From NCBI GenBank assembly GCA_017450485.1, contig JAFSTN010000042.1, forward strand, positions 1 through 64,000: a stretch of DNA of 64,000 nt, read 5' to 3'. This document shows, piece by piece, positions 8,548 through 18,977 of this stretch. Position 1 is the stretch's first letter. The number at the start of each line of letters is the position of its first letter. The notes under the pieces are model-generated. The model ran no database searches. It was not told the DNA's origin and saw nothing but the letters and a program-made list of their open reading frames with translations. This stretch comes from Lachnospiraceae bacterium. Lineage in GTDB: Bacteria > Bacillota > Clostridia > Lachnospirales > Lachnospiraceae. The translations under genes were made by a program, and so were the position numbers.

Positions 8548-9288
8548 TCATGTGGTGGAGTCCCACAGCGACCCGGTCACTGCGGAATATGCGCCTGCTG
8601 CCGTATATGTATTGGCTCTGGCAGCGTCATATCCTGCTGTTGACTGTATCATTGCGGCGGATACATTCACATTGGATGCATAAGATCTCCTGTCAGCAAA
8701 AAGTGTCTGAACTTTGCTCTTATCACCTGCAGTGAACTGATCCTTGTCTATGCTCAGTTTACCGTCCTTGCCGACGCTTATGCCCAGAGAAGCGAGATCT
8801 TTCTCATTGGCACTCGTCGTGCTCTTGATCGAGTCCAGTCTGTTGCCGATGGACTTGTCGGCCGTAGCGGATGCCGTGTCCACTACGGAATTGTAGTTCT
8901 TTACATATCCGCTCAGTGCTTCAAATACTTTGTCGTCATCTGCGTCTTCTTTGAGCGATCCGAGATCTTTTATAGAACTCTGCAAAGCATCTGCAGCCGT
9001 AGCGGCTTTGTTGTATGCTTTCGTTTCTTTTGAAGCCGTAGGTGTCTGCGTCTTAACGGAAGTCAGACTCTCCAGAACCGAGCTGCGTGAATCTTTGGAT
9101 CCGGCCTCAGCCGTGTTCTTCTTATCCCCCGCAACCGATGAGTAATATGACTTCATAAGCTTGCCATAGCTTCCGCTCTTGATGGAAGCGTAATCGGATA
9201 GCCAGCTCATGTCAGATGCAGTACCCGCTACGGATTTGTTCATTCCCGAAAACAAAAATGAATAATCATTCTTAAGCGAAATACTCAT
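8548..9288 (-). CDS. FliD-like flagellar-associated hypothetical protein
   Basis: A 246-residue Ser/Ala/Lys-rich, largely helical protein without a signal peptide. The segment LGISVGKDGKLSIDKDQF resembles the C-terminal repeat found in the flagellar cap protein FliD, and similar small proteins are common in motile Lachnospiraceae. I cannot assign a precise role; it could be a cap- or hook-associated accessory or a chaperoned export substrate. A perfect AAGGAGGT ribosome site precedes the ATG at 9288. A sigma-D-like promoter lies about 90 nt upstream, supporting a flagellar link. It is the only flagellum-like gene in the window. Confidence 0.6.
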   Translation of the reverse strand: MSISLKNDYSFLFSGMNKSVAGTASDMSWLSDYASIKSGSYGKLMKSYYSSVAGDKKNTAEAGSKDSRSSVLESLTSVKTQTPTASKETKAYNKAATAADALQSSIKDLGSLKEDADDDKVFEALSGYVKNYNSVVDTASATADKSIGNRLDSIKSTTSANEKDLASLGISVGKDGKLSIDKDQFTAGDKSKVQTLFADRRSYASNVNVSAAMIQSTAGYDAARANTYTAAGAYSAVTGSLWDSTT

Positions 9289-9374
9289 ATCGACCTCCTT
9301 CACATCCATGTACAGGTACGAAAAGCGGCGTCCCTGCCGCATAACCGGATAGCATAGATACTATCCATAATATG

Positions 9375-9401
9375 TATCGGTCAAACCATACAGTTACTTA
9401 A
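9375..9401 (-). promoter_or_regulatory. Sigma-D (FliA)-like promoter
   Basis: On the minus strand TAAG, a 15-nt spacer, then ACCGATAC; the sigma-D/sigma-28 consensus is TAAA-N15-GCCGATAT. Matches are 3 of 4 and 6 of 8, including the CCGATA core. It would give a leader of about 80 nt to the FliD-like gene. Confidence 0.6.
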
Positions 9402-9452
9402 TACTTATCACATTTTGAAAAAATAGTAAATAGTCCGGAACCCTATTTCCCA

Positions 9453-11075
9453 TCATTCCACATTGTATTTAACGCGACGGTCATCATCCAATTCGGAATC
9501 GGGGAACTGTCTGTCGGCCTCTTTGAGAAGTTCCTTATAATCCTTATATTTTGTCATATACATTTTTCTGTTATCAGGGCACAGAACGAATGTATTATCC
9601 TTGCTCAAAATTGTCATTCCGTCGGGGATATACGCTTTGCAACCATACCCGTCAGTCTCAAGCAGATACATATCACTGCCACCTGTAACTGCCATCAGAC
9701 CGTCTTCTTCATCACATATGATCCGGTTTATCGTGGTATCCGTATCGGTCAGGCTTTTGGTTTTTCCTTCTGCTATGTCCCATATGCGGAGCTTGCCGTC
9801 ATCTCCCTGTAACACGAGATAGTTGCCGTCATCCGTAAATCCTATGAACATCTTGAGTCTCGCCGACAGAGGAATCTCTCCTATCACGGACAGGGTCTGA
9901 GTATCAACTATCCTTACATATCCGTCCATACAGAACATGGCAAACTTTGTTCCATCCACACTCAGACACATGAAATCATGCAACGAACTCTCTGCCTGTG
10001 CATACAGTTTGTCCGAACCCAGTTCCTGTTTCTCCCATTTTTCCGTATCGACACGATATATCGGATCGGTGCCCGTGAATACATATATCCACTTCCCATC
10101 CTCGGAAACCAGCACACTGTTTACCGTCTGGTCAGTTTCATAGGATCCGATTTCCGTCATTTCTTCCGTATCGATCAGATGCAGCTTGCGGGTTCCCCAC
10201 AGTACGACATACTTTCCGTTTCTGCTGATACATCCGTATGTTCCGTACTCATCACCGGTCAGCTCGGATCTTAAGGTCACAAGCTCCTCTCCCGAGAAAG
10301 GATCCACACGTACGATCTCATCTCCTCCCGCGATCAGGAAATAATTACCGACAAAACCGGTGAAGCTCGTAAAGCTCATATCCCCCGTGTATTTATAGAT
10401 CTGCCTGCCTGTATCATCATAGAAATAATACGTTGAGAAGTCACCTAACGGTGTGAGGACAAAATATGAAGAATCAGGAGCGGTTCCTTCCAGGACCATA
10501 CTCTTGTCGAAAGTATCAAGCTCCACCAGATCGGGTGCTTCATGATATGAATACAGATACAGATCCGACGACAGATACGGGCTTATCACCACCTGTCCGT
10601 TCACGAATACGGTATGAACTATCGCCAGATCACTGTCTATCAAAGGATTGGTGTAAAGTTCACCATTTGCCATATCTATGGCATCTACCGCTCCCTCCAT
10701 ATAGGATACATAGGCAAACTGAGAATCAAGACCGACGGTCAGGTCCATTATACTGCCTCTCGCAGAGACTCTCGTCGTCATCTGTCCTGAATTCTCATCA
10801 TATGCAAAAATCTCAGACTCTATGGTCACGATGATCTCGCTCGCTTTACCACCGTCACTCGGATAGGAATGAGCTTTCATAACCGAATTAAAAGTAGACC
10901 AGTTACGGACATGTGCATCCACCGGACTGCTCCACAGTTTCCGGCCGTCAGCCGTTATCAGATCCAGATACACATCCGTCACTCCCACTCCGGATATATA
11001 ATCACTGTTCATCGAAAGCACAGCGAAATTCCCGCCGGGAGTAGCATATGTCTCGGCTATATAACCTTCGGTCAC
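9453..11075 (-). CDS. Beta-propeller (WD40-like) part of a split TIR protein
   Basis: A 540-residue protein made of beta-propeller blades with recurring patterns such as GKYVVLWGTRKLHLIDTE and GNYLVLQGDDGKLRIWD; no signal peptide. The GTG start (11075) overlaps the stop of the TIR gene as GTGA, with AAAGG 4 nt upstream, so reinitiation is possible. However, the upstream protein ends inside a propeller and this one begins inside it, so together they look like one protein of about 1,020 residues cut by a -1 frame change. Either the ancestral gene has split into a coupled pair, or it carries a frameshift (real, programmed or a sequencing error). Function alone: probably ligand or protein binding. 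Confidence 0.65.
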   Translation of the reverse strand: MTEGYIAETYATPGGNFAVLSMNSDYISGVGVTDVYLDLITADGRKLWSSPVDAHVRNWSTFNSVMKAHSYPSDGGKASEIIVTIESEIFAYDENSGQMTTRVSARGSIMDLTVGLDSQFAYVSYMEGAVDAIDMANGELYTNPLIDSDLAIVHTVFVNGQVVISPYLSSDLYLYSYHEAPDLVELDTFDKSMVLEGTAPDSSYFVLTPLGDFSTYYFYDDTGRQIYKYTGDMSFTSFTGFVGNYFLIAGGDEIVRVDPFSGEELVTLRSELTGDEYGTYGCISRNGKYVVLWGTRKLHLIDTEEMTEIGSYETDQTVNSVLVSEDGKWIYVFTGTDPIYRVDTEKWEKQELGSDKLYAQAESSLHDFMCLSVDGTKFAMFCMDGYVRIVDTQTLSVIGEIPLSARLKMFIGFTDDGNYLVLQGDDGKLRIWDIAEGKTKSLTDTDTTINRIICDEEDGLMAVTGGSDMYLLETDGYGCKAYIPDGMTILSKDNTFVLCPDNRKMYMTKYKDYKELLKEADRQFPDSELDDDRRVKYNVE

Positions 11076-12520
11076 ATCACCTTTGCGATGCGCCCGTCTT
11101 CCGGATCATAAAGGGATACGTATGTATGCTCCGCTTCGTGTTCATAATGTGGGATCACCCACACTCCGCTCCCGGGTTCCACGCAGAGTTTAGTCCCCAT
11201 GAAGCTGTACTCTTCTTCATTCTGATACATGTTCAGCAGCTTGCCTGTATCAGCATCTATCATTGCGACCTTATCCGTCGAAGCTACCGTCAGTACACGG
11301 CCGTCCGCATCAAGCACGGCTCCGTTGATGTAATCCAGATCATTGTTGCCGAATATGATATCCCCGTTTGTATCATATTTGCTGATACCTTTTTCGGTGA
11401 TCACGTAGATTCCGGTTTCATCGGCATCGGCTGACACGGTCTTGGTAGTATAGTTCAGCTCTTTCAATGCAGGATCGATCTCAAGTATCCGTGTCCAGTC
11501 CTCGGTATTATAGACATACACTTTATTGCCGCTATCGATCACGACCAGTTTGTCCCTGTCCGAACTCCTGATTATATCTCTCACGGTCAGTGAGTGCGGA
11601 ATGATACGATCGCACCTAAGCCTGTTACCGGAATCATAAGCATAAAGTGCCTTACCGAGTGAATTCTCGCACTCTGCCACATAGGGTCTGTCATTTTCCG
11701 GGGAGGGCAGGCCGGCACGGGCAACAAGCACAGCGTCCTCTCTGTTACCGGCTTTAAGCAATGACAATGCCTCTTCGGCATAGAAACGGGACTGGTTCTC
11801 CTGCTTCTGCTTATACTCGGCGAGTATCTCGTCTGCAAGTCTGGTCTTCTCGTCTGCCAGCTCGGATTTCTCATCTGCCAGCTGCTTCATCTGAGTTGCT
11901 ATGTTGGAGTTGTAGATACCGAAGGCAGTACCTGCTGCCGCTATTATTGCGGCGGCGGCCGACACTATCGTCACGGCACGTCTGATCATGCGCTCTCTGT
12001 GGCGCTGTTTTAAGTCGTCATATGTACAGCCGATTATCGGAGCTGCCAGACGCAGCTTCTCGGTCTTGAATTTGGTATTTCTCTCTTTGGCGGTCTCTCC
12101 GCGGATATCGGCGGCAAGAGGCTCGACCGGATTCCCTTCATCATCGGTCAGCAGCAGCTTGGGAAAGCTCTCATCGGGCTCACCCTCTATGAGTACAGCC
12201 AAAATATGATCGCGGCCGTGCATCTCGATGAACGTCTCGATCTCTTTGCATACCCAATATGAATCGGGGGTTCTGGGAGAGCATATGACCAGCAGATAGT
12301 CGGATGAAGCCAGTGCGGTCGATATATTGTTGTCCAGATCGCTTCCGATGGGGAGTTCTTCCTGATCGCGGAACACACGCCCCATTTTCTTTTTGCCGGT
12401 TTTGACCTGTACAGAACGCGGGATATGATATGTCTCCAGCGCGGTATGAACCTTTTTCGCCATCTCCATATCGAGCGGCGCATGTCTGTAGCTTATAAAA
12501 GCATCATATTGCAAGCTCAT
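11072..12520 (-). CDS. Membrane-anchored TIR-domain protein, N-terminal part
   Basis: A 482-residue protein. An N-terminal TIR domain (about 4-150) begins YDAFISYRH and has the WVCKEIETF segment whose Glu (about 93) is at the position of the catalytic glutamate in NAD-cleaving TIR enzymes. Next come a transmembrane helix (about 181-203), a coiled coil built on LADEKSELADEKTRLADE (208-242), a helical stretch, and the first blades of a beta-propeller that continue in the next frame. I chose the ATG at 12520, which has AGAGG upstream; it overlaps the DHH gene by 17 nt. TIR proteins act in signalling or anti-phage defence in bacteria; this one sits in a housekeeping operon, and its partner is unknown. 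Confidence 0.8.
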   Translation of the reverse strand: MSLQYDAFISYRHAPLDMEMAKKVHTALETYHIPRSVQVKTGKKKMGRVFRDQEELPIGSDLDNNISTALASSDYLLVICSPRTPDSYWVCKEIETFIEMHGRDHILAVLIEGEPDESFPKLLLTDDEGNPVEPLAADIRGETAKERNTKFKTEKLRLAAPIIGCTYDDLKQRHRERMIRRAVTIVSAAAAIIAAAGTAFGIYNSNIATQMKQLADEKSELADEKTRLADEILAEYKQKQENQSRFYAEEALSLLKAGNREDAVLVARAGLPSPENDRPYVAECENSLGKALYAYDSGNRLRCDRIIPHSLTVRDIIRSSDRDKLVVIDSGNKVYVYNTEDWTRILEIDPALKELNYTTKTVSADADETGIYVITEKGISKYDTNGDIIFGNNDLDYINGAVLDADGRVLTVASTDKVAMIDADTGKLLNMYQNEEEYSFMGTKLCVEPGSGVWVIPHYEHEAEHTYVSLYDPEDGRIAKVM

Positions 12521-14021
12521 AGGACCTCTCAAACACTGATTTCTCTACTACATATATGTCCGATGTATCATCCACTCTGACCACCAGGAAGTCGCCCGGT
12601 GTTCCGAGATAATACTTCTCCGTATCCCAGGCGGTAAATACCTTCACCCTGTGATCCAGCTGTCTCGCATAGATTCCGGCTCCGCCCAGTGCTTTGCAGC
12701 TGTGGGCATGGGGGAGCAGCTCTATCCTGTCACCCGTCGTGAGATTCACAACAGCCGGGGGATACTCACCGGGAAAAACATAAGGCTCATCCGCCGTGAC
12801 ATTACCTGCGTTAAACTTAAGTCTGTTGGTGGGATATATCTCGCCGTCTATACCGAGCATGATCACCAGATCCGGTGTGATCGATACATCCACATCCCCC
12901 TCCAGGGTTCTGATAGTGATCATGGTACCCGGAGCGGCCAGATCCGCGGCTTCCACGTATCCGATGTTCAGTTCCTTCTTGATATAACGCGACAGGTTCG
13001 ATACATCCTCGTGATGCTGCCCCGCATAGATGATCTCCGATTCCTCATAGTATGCTCTCATGCGTCCATCCAGGAAATCCGCGATCTCGCGCTGGTTATA
13101 TCCTACTCCCGCCCGGACCAGCAGGTCCTTTTTGAGCATTCCTCCGGCCTTGACGAGATGCCCGCCTCCACCGCCGAGTCCGGCAGTCAGATACGCAGCG
13201 AGCTCACTGGCTTTTGTTTCCTTGATACAGCTTCTGACCGATATCTTCACGCCGAAAGAAAGCATGCTGTACACCAGACAGGTGTTTACCGAATCAACTT
13301 CGAGCAGCATGTCACTGATCAGGCCCAGGATATTGGGATCGCACGGTTTAGCCTCGACTACAGCATAAGACTGCTCGTCATGAAAACGGGCATGCTTCAA
13401 TGCGTCTCCTGCTATCTTCAGTTCTTCTTTGGATATATTGGAATTTCTGAAAAGAATGATGTCGCTGGGTCTGTACTTTGCGAAATCACGGAGGTCCTTA
13501 TCGGCGGGATGCGATATCTCGGTGAACAAACCGGTGTCCGTCATCAGGCCATAGTAAAGGGCTGTGGCGAGATCCTCATCCTCATTGATATCGATATTCT
13601 CCTTGGACAGAAGCTCATACATGACTGTCGCACATGAGCCGTAGTTGCTTCTGACCTCGCTCAGCTCCGGCAGATCACCGGATACCTGATGATGATCGAT
13701 CACGGCTACGGTTTCGGCCGCAAAACGTGTCACATTGCTTTCTCCGTACTGGCAGTCGACCGTAACGAGCAGTTCCGGCTTATAGCCCGGTGCCAGACGT
13801 GAAACATGCGTCACGGGGATCTGCAGATGTTCTATCATGAGCAGCAGATTGCTCTTGCTGACCTCATTACGTCCGCCGTAAATAAATCTGGGATGCTTGC
13901 CGCGTGCGGTCAGATATCGGTGCAATGCCATGCCGCTCGCGAGTGCATCCGCGTCGGGATTATCATGGCACTGGATGATGATATCATCATATGACGTCAG
14001 TGCATTAAGTGTCAGAGGCAT
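12504..14021 (-). CDS. DHH/DHHA1-family phosphoesterase with C-terminal extension
   Basis: A 505-residue member of the DHH phosphoesterase superfamily (RecJ, nanoRNase and c-di-AMP phosphodiesterase relatives). Metal-binding motifs are present: CHDNPDADA near the start, VTVDC, VIDHH, and GLMTDTG. The DHHA1 substrate motif is GGGGGHLVKAGGM. The last 160 residues form a separate beta-rich region ending in GTPGDFLVVRVDD, which I do not recognise by name. No membrane helix or GGDEF-like domain is present, so it is not GdpP. Likely substrates are short oligonucleotides or a dinucleotide. It overlaps engB by 1 nt (TAATG) and the TIR gene by 17 nt. Confidence 0.85.
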   Translation of the reverse strand: MPLTLNALTSYDDIIIQCHDNPDADALASGMALHRYLTARGKHPRFIYGGRNEVSKSNLLLMIEHLQIPVTHVSRLAPGYKPELLVTVDCQYGESNVTRFAAETVAVIDHHQVSGDLPELSEVRSNYGSCATVMYELLSKENIDINEDEDLATALYYGLMTDTGLFTEISHPADKDLRDFAKYRPSDIILFRNSNISKEELKIAGDALKHARFHDEQSYAVVEAKPCDPNILGLISDMLLEVDSVNTCLVYSMLSFGVKISVRSCIKETKASELAAYLTAGLGGGGGHLVKAGGMLKKDLLVRAGVGYNQREIADFLDGRMRAYYEESEIIYAGQHHEDVSNLSRYIKKELNIGYVEAADLAAPGTMITIRTLEGDVDVSITPDLVIMLGIDGEIYPTNRLKFNAGNVTADEPYVFPGEYPPAVVNLTTGDRIELLPHAHSCKALGGAGIYARQLDHRVKVFTAWDTEKYYLGTPGDFLVVRVDDTSDIYVVEKSVFERSYELAI

Positions 14022-14614
14022 TATGACTCCTTCCGTGTGATGTTTTCGATATAGTCCGTGATCTCGTCACGGCCTTGTTTTGATATGGCGGAAAAGGGGA
14101 AAAGCAGTGATTCTTCGGGCATTTTGAGTGAATCTCTGATCATTTTGACTTGCTTGGTCAACTGGCTTCTTTTGATCTTATCGGCCTTCGTGGCTATGAT
14201 CACGGGCTCATATCCTCTGGATCGTACCCAATCATACATGAGCTTATCGTTTTCCGACGGTTCATGTCTGATGTCTATGAGCAAAAAAACACTCTTAAGT
14301 ACCTTGGACTGATACAGATAGTCCTCGATAAGCTTGCCCCATCCTGCCACGAGTTCCTTACCGGCCTTGGCATATCCGTAGCCGGGCAGATCCACGAGAT
14401 ACAGCTCGTCGTTGATGTTATAGTAGTTGATCGTCTGGGTTTTACCGGGAGACTGCGAAGTGCGGGCGTATGACTTGCGGTTCATGATCGCATTGATGAG
14501 CGAGGACTTGCCCACATTACTCTTTCCCGCAAAAGCAACCTCCGGTCTGGTGTTTTTCGGAAGCTTGCTGGTGACTCCGCATACGGTTTCCAGATTAACT
14601 GATCTTATTATCAT
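14021..14614 (-). CDS. engB: Ribosome biogenesis GTPase EngB/YsxC
   Basis: GTPase needed for late assembly of the 50S ribosomal subunit. 197 residues with G1 [10 protein letters not shown]3 DLPGYGYAK and G4 TKADK. Its start overlaps the lon stop by 4 nt (ATGA). The lon-engB (lonA-ysxC) pair is conserved across Firmicutes, where it normally follows clpX, as here. Confidence 0.97.
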   Translation of the reverse strand: MIIRSVNLETVCGVTSKLPKNTRPEVAFAGKSNVGKSSLINAIMNRKSYARTSQSPGKTQTINYYNINDELYLVDLPGYGYAKAGKELVAGWGKLIEDYLYQSKVLKSVFLLIDIRHEPSENDKLMYDWVRSRGYEPVIIATKADKIKRSQLTKQVKMIRDSLKMPEESLLFPFSAISKQGRDEITDYIENITRKES

Positions 14615-16995
14615 GATTTCTTCACCAAAGCGTATTTCAGGACTTCGTCCATGGTCGAGACTGTTCTGATCTTAAGTCCCTCAGTGATCTCTTTGTCTAT
14701 CTCTTCGAGGTCTTTTTCGTTTTCCACGGGGATCAGAACCTGCGTGATACCCGCCTGTCCGGCTGCGAGAAGCTTCTCCTTCAGGCCGCCTATAGGCAGC
14801 ACACGGCCGCGCAGGGTCACTTCACCGGTCATGGCCAGCGCACCGTGTACCGGAATGCGTGCCAGTGCCGACAGCATCGCCGTGGCCATGGTTATGCCGG
14901 CTGACGGACCGTCCTTCGGCACAGCTCCTTCGGGTATGTGTATATGTATATCGTTCTTGGCAAAAATCTTGGGTTCGAGACCGTAATCCGAGGCTATGGA
15001 TCTGACATATCCCAGTCCTGCGCGGGCGGACTCTTTCATGACATCGCCCATCTGTCCGGTCAAGACCACTTCACCCCGTCCGGGCATGACATTCACCTCT
15101 ATCTCGAGAGTATCACCGCCCACACTGGTCCATGCGAGCCCGCGGACTATGCCGATCTGATCCTTCTTATCGGCCATATCACGGGTGTATTTGACTTTAC
15201 CGAGATAATCCTTCAGGCCGGACGCCGTGACCTTGATCAGTTTATCCTCTTTGCCGTCCTCGCGGCGCTCCAGTATCTCCCGGGCAGCTTTACGGCACAG
15301 TTCTCCGATCCTGCGTTCCAGCCCCCTGACACCGGCTTCACGCGTATATCCGTCTATGAGCTTGCGAAGTGCGGCATCCGTGATCACGAGCTGTTCCCTG
15401 GTCAGTCCGTTCTTCTCATAGCTCTTCGGTATCAGATGCTCCTTCGCTATATGGTATTTCTCATTGGCAGTATAGCTGTTGACCTCTATGATCTCCATAC
15501 GGTCCAGCAGCGGTCTGGGGATGTCTGCGGCATTGTTGGCCGTACATATGAACATCACCTCCGACAGATCGACTGGCAGCTCTATATAATGATCGTTGAA
15601 ATGCGAATTCTGCTCCGAATCGAGCACCTCCAGCAGGGCAGCGGAAGTATCTCCCTTATAGTCGGAGCTGACTTTGTCTATCTCATCGAGCAGCATCAGA
15701 GGATTCTTCACACCCGCATTCTTAAGTCCTGTGGCTATACGTCCGGGAAGAGCGCCCACATAGGTACGTCTGTGGCCCCTGATCTCGGCTTCGTCTCGTA
15801 CACCGCCCAGACTGATGCGTATATATTTCTTATCCAGGGCTTCGGCTACACTCTTCGCTATGGATGTCTTGCCGGTTCCGGGAGGTCCCACCAGACATAT
15901 GATCGGGCTCTGTCCGTGGTCGTTCAGCACCTTGACCGCCAGGAACTCCAGTATGCGCTCCTTGACCTTCTCCAGACCGTAATGATCCCTGTTCAGGATC
16001 TTCTCAGCCAGATGGATATCGGCTCTGTCACGAGAAACCTTATCCCACGGCATCTCGAGAAGAGTCTCGACATATCCTCTCTCGACCGCCACCTCGGAAT
16101 TGTATCCGCTCATCTTGCGCAGTCTGTTGATCTCTTTGGTTATACGCTCTTTTATCTCATCCGAGGCCTCAAGTGCATCACAGGCCTCCTGCATCTGGTC
16201 TATCTCGGCCTTCTCATCGCCTACGCCCAGCTTTTCCTCAATGGTGCGCATCTGCTCGCGCAGTATGTACTCCTGCTGGTTCTTGTCTACGCGTTCTTTT
16301 ACATCACGGGCCAGATCGGCTCTGATCCTGGCTACGGAGATCTCATTCTCCATCAGGCGTGATATTTCGGTATATCGCTCTTTGAGTTCCACGGCACTTA
16401 AGATCGACTGCTTGGCAGTATACTGCAGGGGCAGATTAACGGCTATCTGGTCAATGAGCTTGCCCAGGTTGGCGGCCTCGTTGATATGGCCCTCCAGGCT
16501 CTTGCCCACCTTCGGAAATACCTGTACATACTCCTTAAACAGGTCTCCGAGCTCCCTGACCATCGCGATCTCGGTCTCCGTCGTCATGCCTGCGCGTTCA
16601 TCGGCCTCGGTTATCTCATGCAGATGTGCCGTGATATACCCCGCCGTCTCGTCTATCGACAGGAGGCGGGCTCTTTTGCGTCCTTCAGCCAGCACCCGTA
16701 TCACTCCGCCGGGCATCTTCAGCAGCTGATTGATCTTGACCACGCAGCCTATATCATAGAGGTCCTCATAGGCCGGTTCCTCCTTATCCGCATCACGCTG
16801 GGCAACCACGAAAAGGAGGGACTCGTTCATCATTGCCTTTTCCACGGCCTGAACCGACCTGGGCCGGTTCAGATCGAAGTGAATGATCATATCCGGCAGT
16901 ATAGTAAGACCCCGCAGCGGTACTGCGGGGAGTATAACCTCTGGATCCTGTATTGAATTGTCTGTCTGAGATCTGTTCAGAAAATTTTCAAACAT
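14611..16995 (-). CDS. lon: ATP-dependent protease Lon (LonA)
   Basis: Cytoplasmic ATP-dependent serine protease for misfolded and regulatory proteins. 794 residues: N-terminal substrate-binding domain starting at [15 protein letters not shown], coiled region, AAA+ module with Walker [10 protein letters not shown], and the C-terminal peptidase with the Ser-Lys dyad S698 (in PKDGPSAG) and K741 (in GGLKEK). Length is typical of LonA. It begins 7 nt after the clpX stop, with only a distant GGAG, which suggests coupled translation. No CIRCE or CtsR-like repeat was noticed upstream in this run. Confidence 0.97.
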   Translation of the reverse strand: MFENFLNRSQTDNSIQDPEVILPAVPLRGLTILPDMIIHFDLNRPRSVQAVEKAMMNESLLFVVAQRDADKEEPAYEDLYDIGCVVKINQLLKMPGGVIRVLAEGRKRARLLSIDETAGYITAHLHEITEADERAGMTTETEIAMVRELGDLFKEYVQVFPKVGKSLEGHINEAANLGKLIDQIAVNLPLQYTAKQSILSAVELKERYTEISRLMENEISVARIRADLARDVKERVDKNQQEYILREQMRTIEEKLGVGDEKAEIDQMQEACDALEASDEIKERITKEINRLRKMSGYNSEVAVERGYVETLLEMPWDKVSRDRADIHLAEKILNRDHYGLEKVKERILEFLAVKVLNDHGQSPIICLVGPPGTGKTSIAKSVAEALDKKYIRISLGGVRDEAEIRGHRRTYVGALPGRIATGLKNAGVKNPLMLLDEIDKVSSDYKGDTSAALLEVLDSEQNSHFNDHYIELPVDLSEVMFICTANNAADIPRPLLDRMEIIEVNSYTANEKYHIAKEHLIPKSYEKNGLTREQLVITDAALRKLIDGYTREAGVRGLERRIGELCRKAAREILERREDGKEDKLIKVTASGLKDYLGKVKYTRDMADKKDQIGIVRGLAWTSVGGDTLEIEVNVMPGRGEVVLTGQMGDVMKESARAGLGYVRSIASDYGLEPKIFAKNDIHIHIPEGAVPKDGPSAGITMATAMLSALARIPVHGALAMTGEVTLRGRVLPIGGLKEKLLAAGQAGITQVLIPVENEKDLEEIDKEITEGLKIRTVSTMDEVLKYALVKKS

Positions 16996-17002
16996 ATGGA
17001 AA

Positions 17003-18262
17003 TCAAGCGACTCCGCTCCGATAGACTATCCTCGGCTCACCTTCAAGTTCTACGGCTTCGGCCGTCATGATGCACTCGGATATATTATCGTCGGAAGGTA
17101 TCTTAAACATCACGTCCATCATGGCCTTTTCCATGATAGCACGCAGCCCGCGCGCTCCCGTCTTCTTTTCAAAGGCCTGATGCGCTATGGATTCTATAGC
17201 CTCATCGGTAAATGTAAGCTTGACCTCATCCATTTCGAAAAGCTTCGCATACTGCTTAACAAGCGCGTTCTTCGGCTGAGTGAGGATCTGCTTCAAAGCC
17301 TCTTCGTCAAGTCCGTCCAGAGTCACCGTGATCGGTACACGTCCTATGAACTCGGGTATCAGACCGAACTTGATCAGGTCTTCGGTGGATACTTCCTTAA
17401 GCAGCTCATCGGCTTCTTTTGAATTCTTGGCCTTGAGCTCTCCGCCGAAACCTATGGAACTGCGGTCAAGTCTGGACTCAATGATCTTATCGAGACCGTC
17501 GAAAGCACCGCCGCAGATAAACAGGATATTGGATGTATCTATCTGTATCAGTTCCTGATGGGGATGCTTACGTCCCCCCTGAGGTGGAACACTGGCTACC
17601 GTACCCTCTACGATCTTAAGCAGGGCCTGCTGTACGCCTTCACCGGATACGTCTCTGGTGATCGAGACATTCTCAGACTTCTTGGTGATCTTATCTATCT
17701 CGTCTATATAGATGATGCCAAGCTCGGCGCGGGAGATATCATAGTCTGCGGCCTGGATGAGACGGAGCAGTATGTTCTCCACGTCCTCGCCCACATATCC
17801 GGCTTCGGTCAGTGTGGTCGCATCGGCTATCGCAAAAGGCACATTGATGATCTTCGCAAGCGTCTGAGCCAGATAGGTCTTACCGGAACCGGTAGGTCCC
17901 AGCATCATGATATTGGACTTCTGAAGCTCTACACCGTCGGGATCGGATCCGTTGTCGCAGGTCACTCTCTTATAATGATTGTATACCGCCACGGACAGGA
18001 CCTTCTTGGCCTCATCCTGACCTATTACATATTCGTCGAGAAATTTCTTGATCTGAGCGGGCTTGAGCAGGTTAATGTCAAATTCACCCTTCAGGAGCTC
18101 CTCGTCTTCATCCTCCAGATCATCCAGGATGTCGACGCATATCTCTATGCACTCATCACATATATACACTCCTGACGGCCCCGCTATCAGCTTACGGACC
18201 TCATCCTGTGTTTTGTTGCAAAATGAGCATCTCACTTTGCCTTCACCCATTTTTGGTGCCAT
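17003..18262 (-). CDS. clpX: ATP-dependent Clp protease unfoldase ClpX
   Basis: AAA+ unfoldase that feeds substrates to ClpP. 419 residues. The N-terminal zinc-binding domain has C12, C15, C35 and C38; Walker A is GPTGSGKT; the pore and sensor segments ([23 protein letters not shown]) are conserved. AGAGG lies 6 nt before the ATG at 18262. It lies between clpP (61 nt upstream) and lon. Confidence 0.97.
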   Translation of the reverse strand: MAPKMGEGKVRCSFCNKTQDEVRKLIAGPSGVYICDECIEICVDILDDLEDEDEELLKGEFDINLLKPAQIKKFLDEYVIGQDEAKKVLSVAVYNHYKRVTCDNGSDPDGVELQKSNIMMLGPTGSGKTYLAQTLAKIINVPFAIADATTLTEAGYVGEDVENILLRLIQAADYDISRAELGIIYIDEIDKITKKSENVSITRDVSGEGVQQALLKIVEGTVASVPPQGGRKHPHQELIQIDTSNILFICGGAFDGLDKIIESRLDRSSIGFGGELKAKNSKEADELLKEVSTEDLIKFGLIPEFIGRVPITVTLDGLDEEALKQILTQPKNALVKQYAKLFEMDEVKLTFTDEAIESIAHQAFEKKTGARGLRAIMEKAMMDVMFKIPSDDNISECIMTAEAVELEGEPRIVYRSGVA

Positions 18263-18323
18263 ATCTAACCTCTGTTATTATTAAATGAAGATTCAATTTT
18301 CAGTAATCAATCGGAGTGTAGTC

Positions 18324-18953
18324 TTATTTCTTGCTCTTGGATTTGTCTTTGTCCTTTGACTCCGCCATCTCGGCACGGTTGGTGATCACCTGATCGATGA
18401 GACCATACTCACGTGCATCATCGGCTGTCATCCAGTTATCACGGTCGGTATCCTGAGCCACTACATCGTAAGGCTTGCCTGTATTCTCGGAGAGGATACG
18501 GTTCAGCTTCTCCTTGGTGTGAAGGATATGCTTGGCTGCGATCTCGATCTCGGTAGCCTGTCCCTGTGCTCCGCCCAGAGGCTGGTGGATCATGATCTCG
18601 GCATTGGGCAGTGCCATACGCTTGCCCTTCGCACCTCCTGCCAGCAGAAAAGCTCCCATGCTGGCTGCCATGCCGATGCATATGGTCGACACATCACACT
18701 TGATATACTGCATGGTGTCATAAATTGCCATGCCGGCTGTTACTGAACCGCCGGGGCTGTTTATATACAGATGAATATCCTTCTCCGGATCCTGTGCCTC
18801 CAGGAAAAGGAGCTGTGCCACCACAAGGCTTGCAGTCACATCATTAACCTCGTCTCCGAGGAAAACGATACGATCCTCCAAAAGCCTTGAATAAATATCA
18901 TATGATCTCTCACCGCGAGAGGTCTGTTCTACGACATAAGGTACCAGTGCCAT
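18324..18953 (-). CDS. clpP: ATP-dependent Clp protease proteolytic subunit ClpP
   Basis: Self-compartmentalised serine protease. 209 residues with the catalytic triad S98 (GMAASMG), H123 (MIHQPLGG) and D172, matching the spacing of E. coli ClpP. The last 15 residues are a Lys/Asp/Ser tail ([12 protein letters not shown]) longer than in many ClpP proteins. It lies 24 nt after tig and probably uses the tig promoter. Confidence 0.97.
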   Translation of the reverse strand: MALVPYVVEQTSRGERSYDIYSRLLEDRIVFLGDEVNDVTASLVVAQLLFLEAQDPEKDIHLYINSPGGSVTAGMAIYDTMQYIKCDVSTICIGMAASMGAFLLAGGAKGKRMALPNAEIMIHQPLGGAQGQATEIEIAAKHILHTKEKLNRILSENTGKPYDVVAQDTDRDNWMTADDAREYGLIDQVITNRAEMAESKDKDKSKSKK

Positions 18954-18977
18954 TGTGCCCTCCTTATCATTCGATCT

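Noticed and set aside
14938..16362. 474-codon open frame on the plus strand opposite lon
   Set aside because: A shadow of the codon usage of lon; no motif, no ribosome site, fully antisense to a conserved gene.
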